Source: Atherinomorus stipes
Taxonomy: Eukaryota; Chordata; Actinopteri; Atheriniformes; Atherinidae
DNA: 64,000 nucleotides
Direction of reading: 5' to 3'
Assembly (NCBI GenBank): GCA_023101725.1
Contig: JALJCO010010526.1
Coordinates: forward strand, 62,001-126,000
Both the position numbers and the translations under genes were made by a program. The notes beneath the pieces were generated by a model. The model saw only the letters and a program-made list of their open reading frames with translations. It had not been told where the DNA came from and ran no database searches. How positions within the stretch are numbered: position 1 is the first letter of the stretch; each line of letters starts with the position of its first letter. Of the stretch, positions 30,350-64,000 are shown piece after piece.

Positions 30350-30640
30350 TAAGGCCTGGTGCGGGGAAACACACACACCCGCACACACCTACAGCGGCCG
30401 TCCACGCAGCGGGGCGAAAGGAGCGCAGAGTCTCCGGGGATCCTCCGCAGTGTCATTAAAAACAGATTAAGGTAGCTGCCACAGTGTGCTGGATACTCAG
30501 GATCGGCTTATCTGTTGCAAAGGTGAGAGCGGTGCAGACCCTCATCTCCCTAAAGAGCCCATTTTCTCCCCCTCCTCCTCCCCTCTGTTGATGGACGGGA
30601 CAGGGGGAGTCGGGACACCTGCTGGACGTGGAGGAGGTGG
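30350..30640 (+). other. GC-rich segment with a possible splice donor
   Basis: This is a short GC/CpG-richer segment in an AT-rich region (GCGGCCGTCCACGCAGCGGG near 30394). A good donor, GCAAAG|GTGAGAG, lies at about 30516-30528 on the + strand. It could be a first exon of a noncoding transcript divergent from prdm12. There is no coding evidence. Confidence 0.2.
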
Positions 30641-32462
30641 AGGTGCGCCTACATTCAAAGGAAAATGGTTTTCAAATGGTGGTAATTATAATGTAAATTT
30701 TTTTTTGTGAAAAATAAGAAGTGGTTTCTGTGTTATGGGTTTTGGAAGAGTGCCTAAAAAGTTCTACTCAGTGGCAATAGAAATTTCTTAATGTTAATTT
30801 TATAACCAAAGAAACATTGAGTTCTTAAAAAAAAAAAAAAAGTTTAGTTCAAAAACCTGTGTTTCAACTTTGGTCAAACTTGTAGTCAGAAAATAAAGGA
30901 ATGGACAACTCGAATAATTTCCTCTAAATTTATTGCGCCATGTCCTTGAACTCATCTGCTTCAGATATCTGCCTCCCACCGAGACACGTCATAGGCATAT
31001 TTTACATTATTTGTATAATAATTTAAGAGTAGTAGTAATAATAGTTGCAGTAATTGTAGTTAATTAGCTGCGCTACGGACAACATGACAAAACCATAAAT
31101 TACGATGAAATACATTAAAATCAAACTATTTTAATTGCCGTGATTGATGAATTAAGGTGATTAAATAAAAATTAAACAAATGACTAATCAGATGTTTTTT
31201 TTAAAATCAGAAAAGAGAATGTTACTGCGAAACTATGATTGATATTCAAATTCGTCATCTCGGATTTACATCGTAATTGCACGTGCTGCCCCAAAGGTTC
31301 AAATAAAACCAATGGGGGAAAAAAAGAGAGACCACGAAAAGATTAGAGCGGGGGGCCAGAAAACACTACAGAAAGCTTTTCTTTTCTTCTTTTAATTCTA
31401 AACTCATTCTAAATGAGTTAGGATAAAAATCAAAACTTGTCAGCTGTTCGTTAAAAGCTTGCTGCTTCATGCGCTTTCATCTGTAAAACAAATGTCTTGG
31501 CTTTTTGTTATAAATTGAATAATGCATTTTCCCCTCTTTTGTTTTCTTGTGTTTGCATCTGGTGGCAGCGATCACATTAATAAGCTTTACAAAGCTTCTA
31601 TTCATACATGTCATCCCTTATGATTTTATCACCTTAATAAAAAAAAATTATCAGTCCCCTTCTAAAGATCCAGCACACCACACCATGAGTCAACAGATTT
31701 GAAGGAGAATGTGCCAAAGAATGGGCTACAGTGACAGCAATAATGCCTCCAACACTCAACTAAACGAAACAGCTAAAATATGAAGACTACCACAAAAGAC
31801 CAGCAGGTCTGATGTGTCCACAGGGACAAGTTTTTAAGAGGAATAGGATCAAAATCAAGGGTTGGATTTGGAAACAGCTGCACAGCATCAAAGCAGAGGC
31901 TGGTATGGGGCCATGCAGGATCCACTGTGGCAGGAGATTCCCTGCTGAGGGCAAAGATGTGCAGTGACAAAGCTGGAGGGGCTCTGATGGAGGGGGTTGG
32001 AGGGCAACATCTCAGTGGACAGGAGGAGCCTGAGGGCTGTGGGCATTTAACACTTATATGAGGGGAAAGGTGCAGGAATCATGACAATGAAAGGGAAGCA
32101 AAGTTCAAGACTGTGGTGCGATTTTGTCAGGACTATCACCACATGCAGACATTTATGTCCTTTAATTCAGACCAAAGTCGATTATTTGAGGTTGACAATT
32201 TTTTAAAGAAATGGCATATTTAAATCATTCAGAGATTTAACCTTCCTCCTCTAAATGAAGCAGCCGCTTATTGGCATCTTACATCCTAGTTTGTGCAAAA
32301 TGTTAAATTATGTGTGCGAATTTAAAGTTACCGGATGTGTTGTGCAACATATTGACATGAGTATGCAACCTGTAAAATTACCAGTTAAAACTTAAGTAAA
32401 ATGAAATGTGCAGCAGCTATCATCATAACCATATAATGACCACAAGAGAGGCTTGCGGAAAA
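30641..32462. other. intergenic DNA between fubp3 and prdm12
   Basis: Noncoding, mostly AT-rich. 31430-31640 is repeat-free and may hold further regulatory sequence. No gene, RNA or mobile element was recognised. Confidence 0.4.
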
Positions 32463-34170
32463 TTTATTTGACTTTGAGAACTGGCAGTTGACTATAGAAA
32501 ATAGAGATTTTCTGCTTATAAAACATGAAAACATACATTTGGCCTATATATATCTTCTATGTTTCACCTGTTAGTACACACAACAGAGCTCTCAGTTTCA
32601 ACACTTTAGTAGCAGAGTACAACAAAAGACATCCAAATGTTTATAATATTCATCAAACAGAAAATCAGCTTAACAGTACACAAAGGTAGTCTGGATGTTT
32701 TTTTTAATACACGGTTAACTGTACACACAAAGAAAAAAACAAAAAGAAAAAAAGAAAAAAAAAAGAAAAAAAAACACCATAATTAGACATCTTGAAATTA
32801 TATCCCTTTTCATTAAGAAATTACATTAATACCAGAATCACTCTCCATAATGATGCATCATTTATATCATTTATATTAGATCACACAGAAATAAAAAATT
32901 AATTAAAAAGTTATTAGCATTGGACTGAGTCCAGCACCCCACCGAGTCCACAGCAAAGAATCGGTGGGGTGTTGGCGAACTGGGAGGTACCAAATAAGAC
33001 AAAGTTTTTGATCATAATACCTTAAAACATAAAAATACTACATTAATTATTACACAGGTACGAATCGCAGAAGCTTAGCAGTCTTGAATAGTTCAGGTAC
33101 AGAGTATACACAAAAATCTACCACCTCTTGTTTCTCTTCACAAGATGCAACATCAAATTTCAAATCGCACATTCACAACCTTTGAACATTTTCAGTATGA
33201 AAACAGAACAGAAAAGAGGGACATTTTTTCCTGCAACGCTGATCACAGGAAAAAAAAAATTATATAAGTGTATATATATATGAAACATATATATCTTAAA
33301 TTAACAGTCAAATATATGAGCATATATACATAGTTTTACAAGGTAGTAAAGGCAAAAAAGCTATTTGCAACATCCCCCTAAATCCTATCATATCAGATCA
33401 TTGTAATAAATTATCCATGACATTTTCATTTGAAAAAAAAAAAAAGAAAAAAAATCTTAAAACTACAAGTTAAAAATCTGTCAACATATTAGAGAACCTA
33501 TCTTTGTTTCAAAAGTGAAATAAGATATTGCACCTTTTTTTTTTTTTTTTTTAAACCAGAGTACAATAAAACGACAATGAAAAACAGCATACAAAGCACA
33601 ACAGGAATTAAATTAGAACTACTGCCATTGGCTGACATTAACCCATTTTTTTAAACCTTGTAACAAAAATACATTTCCTGTAACAAAACATCACAGTTTC
33701 ATTTCAATGAATTATGTAAAAGAAAAACATTTTAACACACTCTTTAAACATTTTATGACATGTGACAAAATGGTATTCAAGACTGCTAAGCACATAATCA
33801 ATGTTTCATTTCCACATAAACTAGAAAAAATAGATCATATTGCCTTTTGAAATGTTACAACTCTTGGGTTCATTTTGGCGTTTACAATCTGAGTCAAGAC
33901 AGGAAAATATAGAAAAACAAAAACAGCTCTCTCAAGTCCAAAAAGGGATCCCAGATACTGTCTATCCAAAATAACAGTGTACATAAGCATTTAGTAACAA
34001 ATAAATGTTCCTGATTTTAGAAATATTACTTTATCATATAAGTCATTCTACAGCTAGTGTTTCTCACTAAGAAAAAAAGTCTTCAAGGCGTTTTAAATCT
34101 AGACCCCTCCATTAAACAAGGGTTGTTTTTATCCACTCAGTGATTCAAGTCTTGAACTTGGGCGTCCTCT
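32463..34170 (-). other. fubp3: fubp3 3'UTR with candidate poly(A) signal
   Basis: AT-rich sequence follows the fubp3 stop. The first AATAAA on the minus strand after the stop is at 32463-32468, suggesting a 3'UTR of about 1.7 kb. A-rich tracts lie at 32730-32775 and 33433-33454 and a T-rich tract at 33535-33553. Confidence 0.5.
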
Positions 34171-57250
<23,080 letters not shown>

Positions 57251-57799
57251 CTGGAGACACAACATAGTAGGACAGATGGAATAAAGGTTAATACTAATTC
57301 TGTGATGATATTCTTTGAACATATATCCTCTCTCTTCTCATATTATTGGACAAATCTTCATGAGTGGGGAAAATAAATCTCCTTTCCTTAAAGTTTGTCA
57401 TGAAAAAGAAAGTATTAACTTTTACATTTTTGTAAAGAAAAAGTAAAAATGTATTTACCAAGTAAACTAACAGATCTTAAACTACCAAAGTTGCAACACA
57501 TTCATTGATAGTTTCCCTTTGAAATTTTTTTGTTGCTCTGACCACTAAACCTACTAGCCTAGCTTTTGCAGGCAATGCAAACATGTTCACTGAACTGTAG
57601 TATATTTGCCAGTTCCTGCCTGGCCAACATTTGGGAACGCAACTCCCAGGCGTAAAATTTAACTGAGGATGCTGAGGTCAGGGCTGCAACAGTGGGCACA
57701 GGCTGATAAACAATTTTGTTTCTTTGTCATTAAACAAGTGTTTCTGTAAAGTCTCACCATGAGGCTCTGCAATTGACTGCAATGACTGACTGGAAGCAA

Positions 57800-57965
57800 C
57801 TAGATCAAGCCTATTCAATTCGGTCCTACGAGGGCTGCAAACCTGCAAGTTTTCAGTATCTCCATGCTCCAACACACCTGACTCGAAATAATGAGTACTT
57901 ATGCAGAGCTTACCATGTTATTGGATCCATTTAATTTGAGTCAGGAGTGTGGGAGCCAGGAGAAA
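57800..57965. mobile_element. MITE fragment related to 9701-9907
   Basis: Shares ATTCAATTCGGTCCTACGAGG and GCTCCAACACACCTGACT-type sequence with the complete MITE at 9701-9907. The right part is degraded and flanking duplications are not seen. Confidence 0.5.
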
Positions 57966-58562
57966 TTAGCCACATTTGGATAGATCAGTTCTAAGAGTGC
58001 AGTTCTAAGGACTGCTTACCTCAAATTTTGTTCTATGAACTACGCCTCTCTAAGGGAACCGTTTAATTTTGCATTCGCACATAAGTCTGGGACCTTGACA
58101 GGGACTGATACAACACATCAGTATGTAACAGTGATGTGTTACTTTTGCGCCCCAACAACAACAACAACAAAACCCCACAGAAAGTAAGAAGAAAAGACAA
58201 CACCACTGTTTTCATGGTGTGCTTGACTGGATTATTAAATCACAGACGATCACATCAGGCATCTAACATCGAGGCTGAAGAGCCCAGAAAGAGCCAGGAA
58301 AAGAAGAACTAAGTGGCAAGTTATACTTCGTTTTATAGAGGAAGAAAGGAGAGCAGAATGCTGCAGATAAAAGGAGACAACATTTAAGTTTAACTTATTA
58401 CACATGCGCCGGTTGTATCCGTGTTGCATCTGTAAACATTAACAGGCCCATTTATGCTCCCTTGCGTGCGTAAATGGCGACGTCCGCTTCACACGTCGCC
58501 CTGCATGGCTGCCTTCATACTTCCATGTGTCATCTGCGTTCCCATTGCTCATAAACCTCATA

Positions 58563-58662
58563 AATGATTATATGTCCATCAAACTTGACTGACGTTTGGC
58601 ACCCTACCAAGAGGATGGTAGGGTGCCAAACGTCAGTCAAGTTTGATGGACATATAATCATT
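58563..58662. repeat. perfect 47-bp inverted repeat with 6-nt loop
   Basis: 58563-58609 is the exact reverse complement of 58616-58662, with the spacer AGAGGA at 58610-58615. The arms run from AATGATTATATG outside to GGCACCCTACCA at the loop. No flanking target duplication or known element was recognised. It lies between fubp3 coding exon 1 and the candidate 5' noncoding exon. Confidence 0.97.
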
Positions 58663-58694
58663 CAATCAATAAGCACGGGCCTTTATCAGCCCCA

Positions 58695-58718
58695 TCCAAT
58701 GAAATTAATTTCATTGGA
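58695..58718. repeat. 24-bp perfect palindrome
   Basis: TCCAATGAAATT is followed directly by its reverse complement with no spacer. It starts 33 bp after the 47-bp hairpin ends. Confidence 0.9.
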
Positions 58719-59906
58719 AAGGGTTTTTACAATTCTGTCCGTTTCCACAGGCAATGATTTTGTTCTTAAAAAGGCAACTTTTCTGTTGCTTTTTTGTGTT
58801 TGTTTTGAAATTGGTTGTTGCTGGCAGAGGTTGGGCCATTCTGAGTCAAGCATTAAGCTAATCAGCATTTGATCAGCTTTAGCGGACATTGGATTGTTTA
58901 TTTTTTGGGGCGATTGTCAGTCTTTACTCTGCCTAGACTTTGCGGTGGAACGCAGACAAGTAACTTTGTAGTCAGCTACGTTTGTAGGTGGCAAAAAGAT
59001 AAAGTGGGCTTATTGCTTCTGGCTTGGCTACTACAGCTAGCATTTCGGCTTGAAAACAGAATAAACAAACAAATGGTACATTTCTACTGTGCCTTTTGGA
59101 TGTTCCTATTGACATCCAAAGGATGGGATTTAATTATAGTTGATTGATCCGACCAGCGTTGTGTGTGGCGCCATCTTGCGGTGCCGCCATTAAGGTGGGG
59201 ACAAGTCCCAATTACCTCCTATCTACCAACATGGAAAGCAGCGTGAATGTCTGGATTTACAATGTTGGACAGTCGTCTAAGGTAATAACCTATAGGTATG
59301 TTAAAGTATTCTGACATTTATTTATTTATTTATTAACATCGGATCATTAATTTAAAACATTATTCATCTCCGGAAACTGGCTTTTATGACAAGCCACACT
59401 GGAGTAGCATACACATCTTGTGATTACTTATCAAAGTTTAAAAAACTAAACCCTTCCAAAGCTGGTTATTTATCTATTTTATCACATATTTGGCTTTTGG
59501 TATCGTTTAAAGTGCTGATGACACGTTGACATTTTTTGCCATGTTTTATCAACCAAAATGTTCTTCATGATGATCTTTGTAACAGAAACAAGCAAAGCTG
59601 CATAGATGAGTTGTTAGAAAACATCGCTGCTTTTCAGCACATCTGACCAGACTGTGGCGCTGTGAGCCGAAACCGGATATGACGTCTGCAAGGACCTCTT
59701 CTTCGCTGCTTATTCAACATTGAAGTGGCTTCATTTGGTTTTTAAGTTCCAGTTTTACAGACAAACAGTAACGACTCAGCCTTCAAATTTTATTGCCAGT
59801 TAATGGTTAAAAGCTCTTAAGTGCAGTGTTAGTTTATTTAGGTTTCCTACAGATTTAGAATTTTATTTTGAAGAGGATAAAGAAGCAGGTCGGAGTTGGG
59901 ACTCAC

Positions 59907-60100
59907 CGGGAAACAGTAGCCAGCAGCAGGACCTCTCTGCTCGTCTCTTCTGTCTACCGTGTCTGTTCACTAGAGCTGCAGGAACCAATGTGAGACTTCT
60001 AATAAAATGAAACTGCGAAATGTCCTCCGGATTATTCTTTTTCAACCATTGTTGCTTCATCACATCGGTCATACAGCTACTGTATCGACAGACAGCTACG
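59907..60100 (-). other. fubp3: candidate fubp3 5' noncoding exon
   Basis: A strong minus-strand donor, TTTCCCG|GTGAGT, ends at 59907. In the frame that would join the ATG of the first coding exon at 57250 there is a TGA stop near 59965, so the segment would be untranslated. The 5' limit is a guess. No FUBP-like N-terminal coding sequence was found here. Confidence 0.35.
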
Positions 60101-60644
60101 GCTCGGTTATATGAGGACGTCTCCGGTCACCAGATCTCCTGCAGCTGCTTCCAAAGATGCATCCGTCCTTCCATCCTCATCCTTATAAACGGGAACTATT
60201 TAAAACTCAGCTGGAACCATGTAAGTTGTCATCTTCTAATTTTTAAAAGGCTAATTATTTACCGCAGCTAGCCGTTAGCCGCAAGCTAACGCAGTGAACG
60301 AGTGTCTCTGTCACGCCTGGTTCTATCACACCGGCACAGCTATTTATCAGTTGTGGGTCCTCTTGTGTTGTTACACACTCCTTACAGTCCTAAGTTCCCT
60401 CGGTGTGGTCTTGCAGGCTTTTGGCTGAACCACTGGACTTTAGGCTGGAGACAGACTGTAGGCAGCCGGCTACAGTTCTACTCTGGTTCCAGCTTGTAAA
60501 ATGCGATTTTCCCAAATTCCTCAGCATTATCATACTTTTGTGAACTGGCTGATGATCCCAGCACACAAACCAGTTCCAATCTAGCTGTTCTGGAGCATCT
60601 ATCATCTTTCATGTTTTGCACAGCTTAAAATATACATGTACAGT

Positions 60645-60690
60645 AACTCATTGGGCGGACCGTCGCTGACGACAACATGGCGGCTTGTTT
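60645..60690. promoter_or_regulatory. possible promoter motifs (CCAAT and YY1-like)
   Basis: ATTGG (CCAAT on minus) at 60650-60654 and ACATGGCGGC near 60675 resemble CCAAT and YY1 sites typical of housekeeping promoters. This could be the fubp3 promoter; motif evidence only. Confidence 0.2.
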
Positions 60691-61901
60691 ACCATCTGAA
60701 AAGTTATTAGCATTTAGCCGAGCCTCCTAAACAAATACAATCTGACCGGCAGATTGACATTCTCAGTGTCCAAGCGCTGTGTACTGCTCCTAGTGGTGGC
60801 CTCCGGTTTTGAGCGTTCTGGCTGTGACGTGCTGCAGCAAGTATATTCACAGACACAGACTGCTTGCGTGAACGTTTGCGTCCACAGCAAGTATATCCCA
60901 GGCCTATATCGGACTTATTGGAATGACATAATTTTCTGTTATCGGATAATTATTGTGCATCCCTAGTTGTAACGCAATAGTGTTTTGTCATAGCGGCACA
61001 ACACTTTCCTTGAATTATAACAAAGACAAGGATGATACAAAAGATGAAAATGGCAAACGTCCAATCCGTGTTCCTTTTTCTTTGCATGTGGTGCCAAGAA
61101 AAAAAAAAAAGTTTATTTAAACATGGCGCTGTTGTTGCTTTGCCCTTAGTGCGGAGTCACACAAGAATTCATGTAGTTATAGCTCTCGGAACAGTGTACA
61201 CATGTTACTACAAGCAACAGAAAAGGATTTAACTGAACCATTTTAGCCCATCATTAGCCGAATAATATAACTATCCAAGGTCTATTTTAGGGTCTTACAG
61301 GCAATGATGCATTCCCCAGTATGGCTGGGTATCAAGAACCTCACAATTCAATTTGATTCTTTGGGTTTCGATTCAATATTTATTTAACCCTCATAGCTTC
61401 TTAAGCTTTCTGAAGGGGTAGTGAGTGACCTTTTATGTTGTAACTTTTTTTTCTACTAATGCAAATAGCATAAAACTTTGTCAAGGTGTGGGTTTTGGCT
61501 TGACTCATGATATTCTAGAAGATGGGTTACCCAACTCTTTTTCTAAGGTCTTTAACTAAAATATACCTCATTTCCTCCTTAGTGCCAATCCCTGCCACAT
61601 TGACTTGCATTGAAAATGACCTTTCTATAATCAAATGCCATTTTAGAATAAATTTTTAGGATAAATTTTTTTCGCTTCACACACTTGCTCTACACTTCAA
61701 TTCTTTGCTGAATCAGCCATGATGCGCATTCAATAACAGCCAGTGTGTTCACAGTGATGTTGATAGGTTTTCAACATAGTGAGTCCCCAGGACCCACAGG
61801 TGACAATTTGAGTGGGTCCCTGATTTAATTTAATTGAAAAAAAAAAAAAATCATCTATTTCTTACATTGTTCTTGATGGTGGCAAGGTATGACATGGTTA
61901 T

Positions 61902-63223
61902 TAGGGCTGTATCGCGACACGCTCCAAGCCCAGAGCAGACGCTTTAAAACTCAGATCACAAAAACCTGTTTGACTTTTTCCCATTGGGCTACAGACATTC
62001 AGTTGCTAACCAGACAACACGGTCTGTCTTGAAGGCACCAGGTAAAGTGTCACGTTGTTTTTCCTGCAAGTCAAATGAAACTTGTCAGTTTTCCATCGGT
62101 AACTAAACCATCGTCCGGGATGAGCCACTTGCGCGCATCCAGCTCGGGAGTGTGTGATTGAGAAGCGATGGCAGTTCTTCAGACACTGAGACCAGTAGAA
62201 GGACAGGAGGAGGATCCTGGTCGTGTTCGGCAGGCCAGACGCCGAACGTCAAGCTGGACCGAGCGCGTGGACAGCCGGTGGTGGACGGGTCGCGGGATGG
62301 TGGTGAAGCCCCCGCTGCTCCGCTGCTGGTTTAGGTGTTTTTACTTTGTTGTGACTTGTGATGGTAAATCGGCAGCGGTCCTGTCCTGACCAGCCCCAAC
62401 TTGGAGTGATGAGTCCCGGCTGGTCCCTCACACAGGTCGCTCCATCTTCCGAGCGCAGAGACGAGGTCCGGTGTCGATACGTGAGGTACTTCCTGTGAAA
62501 GCCGCAAGACGACCAAAAGAATGCCGGGCTTGTGTGCGACCCGTGTGTGAAGAAATAAACCAATAAAAAACTTAATTAATCCTCGATCCAGCCTTAACAA
62601 ATAAGACCAATAGCGGCGGATCCCTGCAGAGCAGTGAAAGCATCCAGCATCGAGTTTCCAGCGATGCAACTGAAAATAAGTTGTTCCAGCCAACAGGAAA
62701 GTGAGGTCTGACTGCTTTCCTCCTCTCTCAGACGTGCTGGTAAGTCATGATTATGCTGGGTTAACATCAGCTCATGCTCAGCCACCATCTCCCGACATCT
62801 CCCCGTTTAGATTCTCCACTGCAGGGATCAGAGAGCAGCCTCTCACCTGACATGTGGACATGATGCAGTTCCTGAAGAAGAACTCTAGTTTTAAATCAAA
62901 AGGTTTGATGTAGAAAGCCGTCAAAGATTTATTTGTTATTTAACTTCATTTTTGATTAACAGCACAGTTCAATTATTTTTATTTTTCAAAAGCATTATTT
63001 TATTAGAAAAAGGGAAATGTTTTCTCTTTGGTTATTCAATCATTTTGATTATTGTCTTCAGCTATGTTCAGGCTATTTGTTACATTAAGTTAAATGTTAT
63101 AAATGCCATTTAAATAAAATACTTTAATTATTAAAAAATGTTTTAAAGTTAAAAAAAATCGAATCGTGGGTCAAAAATCGTGATACGAATCGAATCGTGA
63201 GTTGGTGTATCATTACAGCCCTA
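61902..63223. mobile_element. 1.3-kb hAT element with exact 8-bp duplication
   Basis: The inverted ends TAGGGCTGTA and TACAGCCCTA are flanked by ATGGTTAT at 61894-61901 and 63224-63231. The right subterminal part has repeated CGAATCG/CGATACG-type motifs. The interior 62160-62530 is unusually GC-rich with overlapping open frames but no recognised domain, so the copy appears non-autonomous. Confidence 0.88.
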
Positions 63224-63399
63224 ATGGTTATAATTAACAGACATATTCATGTTTGTATATGAAATTAAACAAAAATTTAAATATGAAAAGTTTATTTCAA
63301 AACAACTGTCAGTGGCATGACATAAAATTCAAATGCCTCTAGGATGAAATTACAGGAGGAGCTTAGCTCTCATGAAAAAACAGTCAATATTTTGTCCAT

Positions 63400-63530
63400 C
63401 ATGTAGTGGGGAAGTCAGAGTGTGTTCAGTGGGAGGCTGCGTCAAGTTCGCTGTAGGACGGAGAGATACAGGAATTCATTCCTGCCAGCAACCATCACCC
63501 TAAAGAACAAGACTAACTGACTTTTTGTTT

Positions 63531-63561
<31 letters not shown>

Positions 63562-63625
63562 TGAGCTTTTACAATACTGAATTTCCCTTCGGGGATGAAT
63601 AAAGTATTTTTCATTTCATTTCATA
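63400..63625 (+). mobile_element. LINE 3' end (L2/Rex-like)
   Basis: GACGGAGAGATACAGGAATTC leads to CCATCACCCTAAAGAACAAG, a long A run (63533-63560) and then ATTTCCCTTCGGGGATGAAT AAAGTA with an ATTTC tail. This is the usual end of fish LINEs of this kind. The 5' part is missing. Confidence 0.6.
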
Positions 63626-64000
63626 AAACCAGTTAAAAGCCATCCTTCAATTATTTTCTATTGAAAAAGCATTATTTTAAAGTTCTTTTAAACACATCAA
63701 GCCTGTGTGGCACGGACCACCATGACCACTGTGCTCTTGCTGAAATAATCTGTTACAATAATGTAAATGCTCAACTTTAAACAAAAATACAGGAGGCCAC
63801 ATGTTATTCCATCAGATAAGGTGCAGATCTATCCAGCTATGAATTTTCTCTCCAAAGTAACTAATTGGGTCAATTTACAATTTCCAAATCAACTTCATAA
63901 AAAAAAAATATTTGGTTTTGTGGAAGAAAGTCATACTGACCAAGAGTAAAAGAAAATAAAAACACCACACCATCATTCAGCTGAATAGAGGCCTTCAGAA
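63626..64000. other. window end, no recognised feature
   Basis: AT-rich noncoding sequence. The open frame at 63767-63949 shows no recognisable domain. Confidence 0.4.

Noticed and set aside
58563..58662. Calling the perfect hairpin a miRNA gene
   Set aside because: Animal pre-miRNAs have shorter, bulged stems. Without small-RNA data it is left as an inverted repeat.
62168..62693. Overlapping frames of 73-120 residues as host genes
   Set aside because: They lie wholly inside a hAT element, have no recognised domain and have no splice or start context.

Overview
The window is nuclear DNA of a teleost fish. It has split genes with GT-AG introns, vertebrate-specific proteins whose order matches human chromosome 9q34, AT-rich intergenic DNA, long dinucleotide arrays, and many fish-type DNA transposons (hAT, Tc1/mariner and TTAA-flanked elements) plus short LINE tails. 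I cannot name the species. Four protein-coding genes are present, and their exons were assembled by hand from splice sites and reading phase. No tRNA, rRNA or CRISPR was seen.

Layout: (1) 1-4370, the 3' half of traf2 on the + strand: TRAF zinc fingers, coiled coil, MATH domain and 3'UTR. One zinc-finger exon carries an extra base that breaks the frame. (2) 4371-12470, intergenic and transposon-rich: a 3-kb TTAA-flanked inverted-repeat element holding a LINE tail, an inner element and a 546-bp copy of DNA that also lies about 4.8 kb away. (3) 12474-18798, fbxw5 on the - strand, convergent with traf2 as in human 9q34.3. (4) 18800-25000, a MITE, a foldback element and quiet intergenic DNA. (5) 24732-28500, prdm12 on the - strand with a TATA box, followed by about 4 kb of noncoding DNA that looks like developmental enhancer sequence. 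(6) 32463-about 60100, fubp3 on the - strand with 18 coding exons. Its introns hold most of the transposons, including elements nested three deep. (7) 60100-64000, the fubp3 upstream region, a 1.3-kb hAT element and a LINE tail.

The genes do not form one pathway. traf2 is a TNF-receptor adaptor and E3 ligase. fbxw5 is a substrate receptor of Cullin-RING ligases. prdm12 is a PR-domain zinc-finger regulator of sensory neuron and V1 interneuron fate. fubp3 is a four-KH-domain single-strand nucleic-acid binding protein. fubp3 and prdm12 are neighbours in the same order and orientation as in human 9q34.12, and CNE-like blocks lie around prdm12 and in fubp3 introns. This suggests, but does not prove, a prdm12 regulatory block with fubp3 as bystander. 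I found no new multi-gene system. The strongest oddities are a perfect 47-bp inverted repeat with a 6-nt loop in the fubp3 5' region, the traf2 frameshift, the 546-bp insertion flanked by a 60-bp duplication, and a Tc1 relic sitting between two equal (TA)n arrays.
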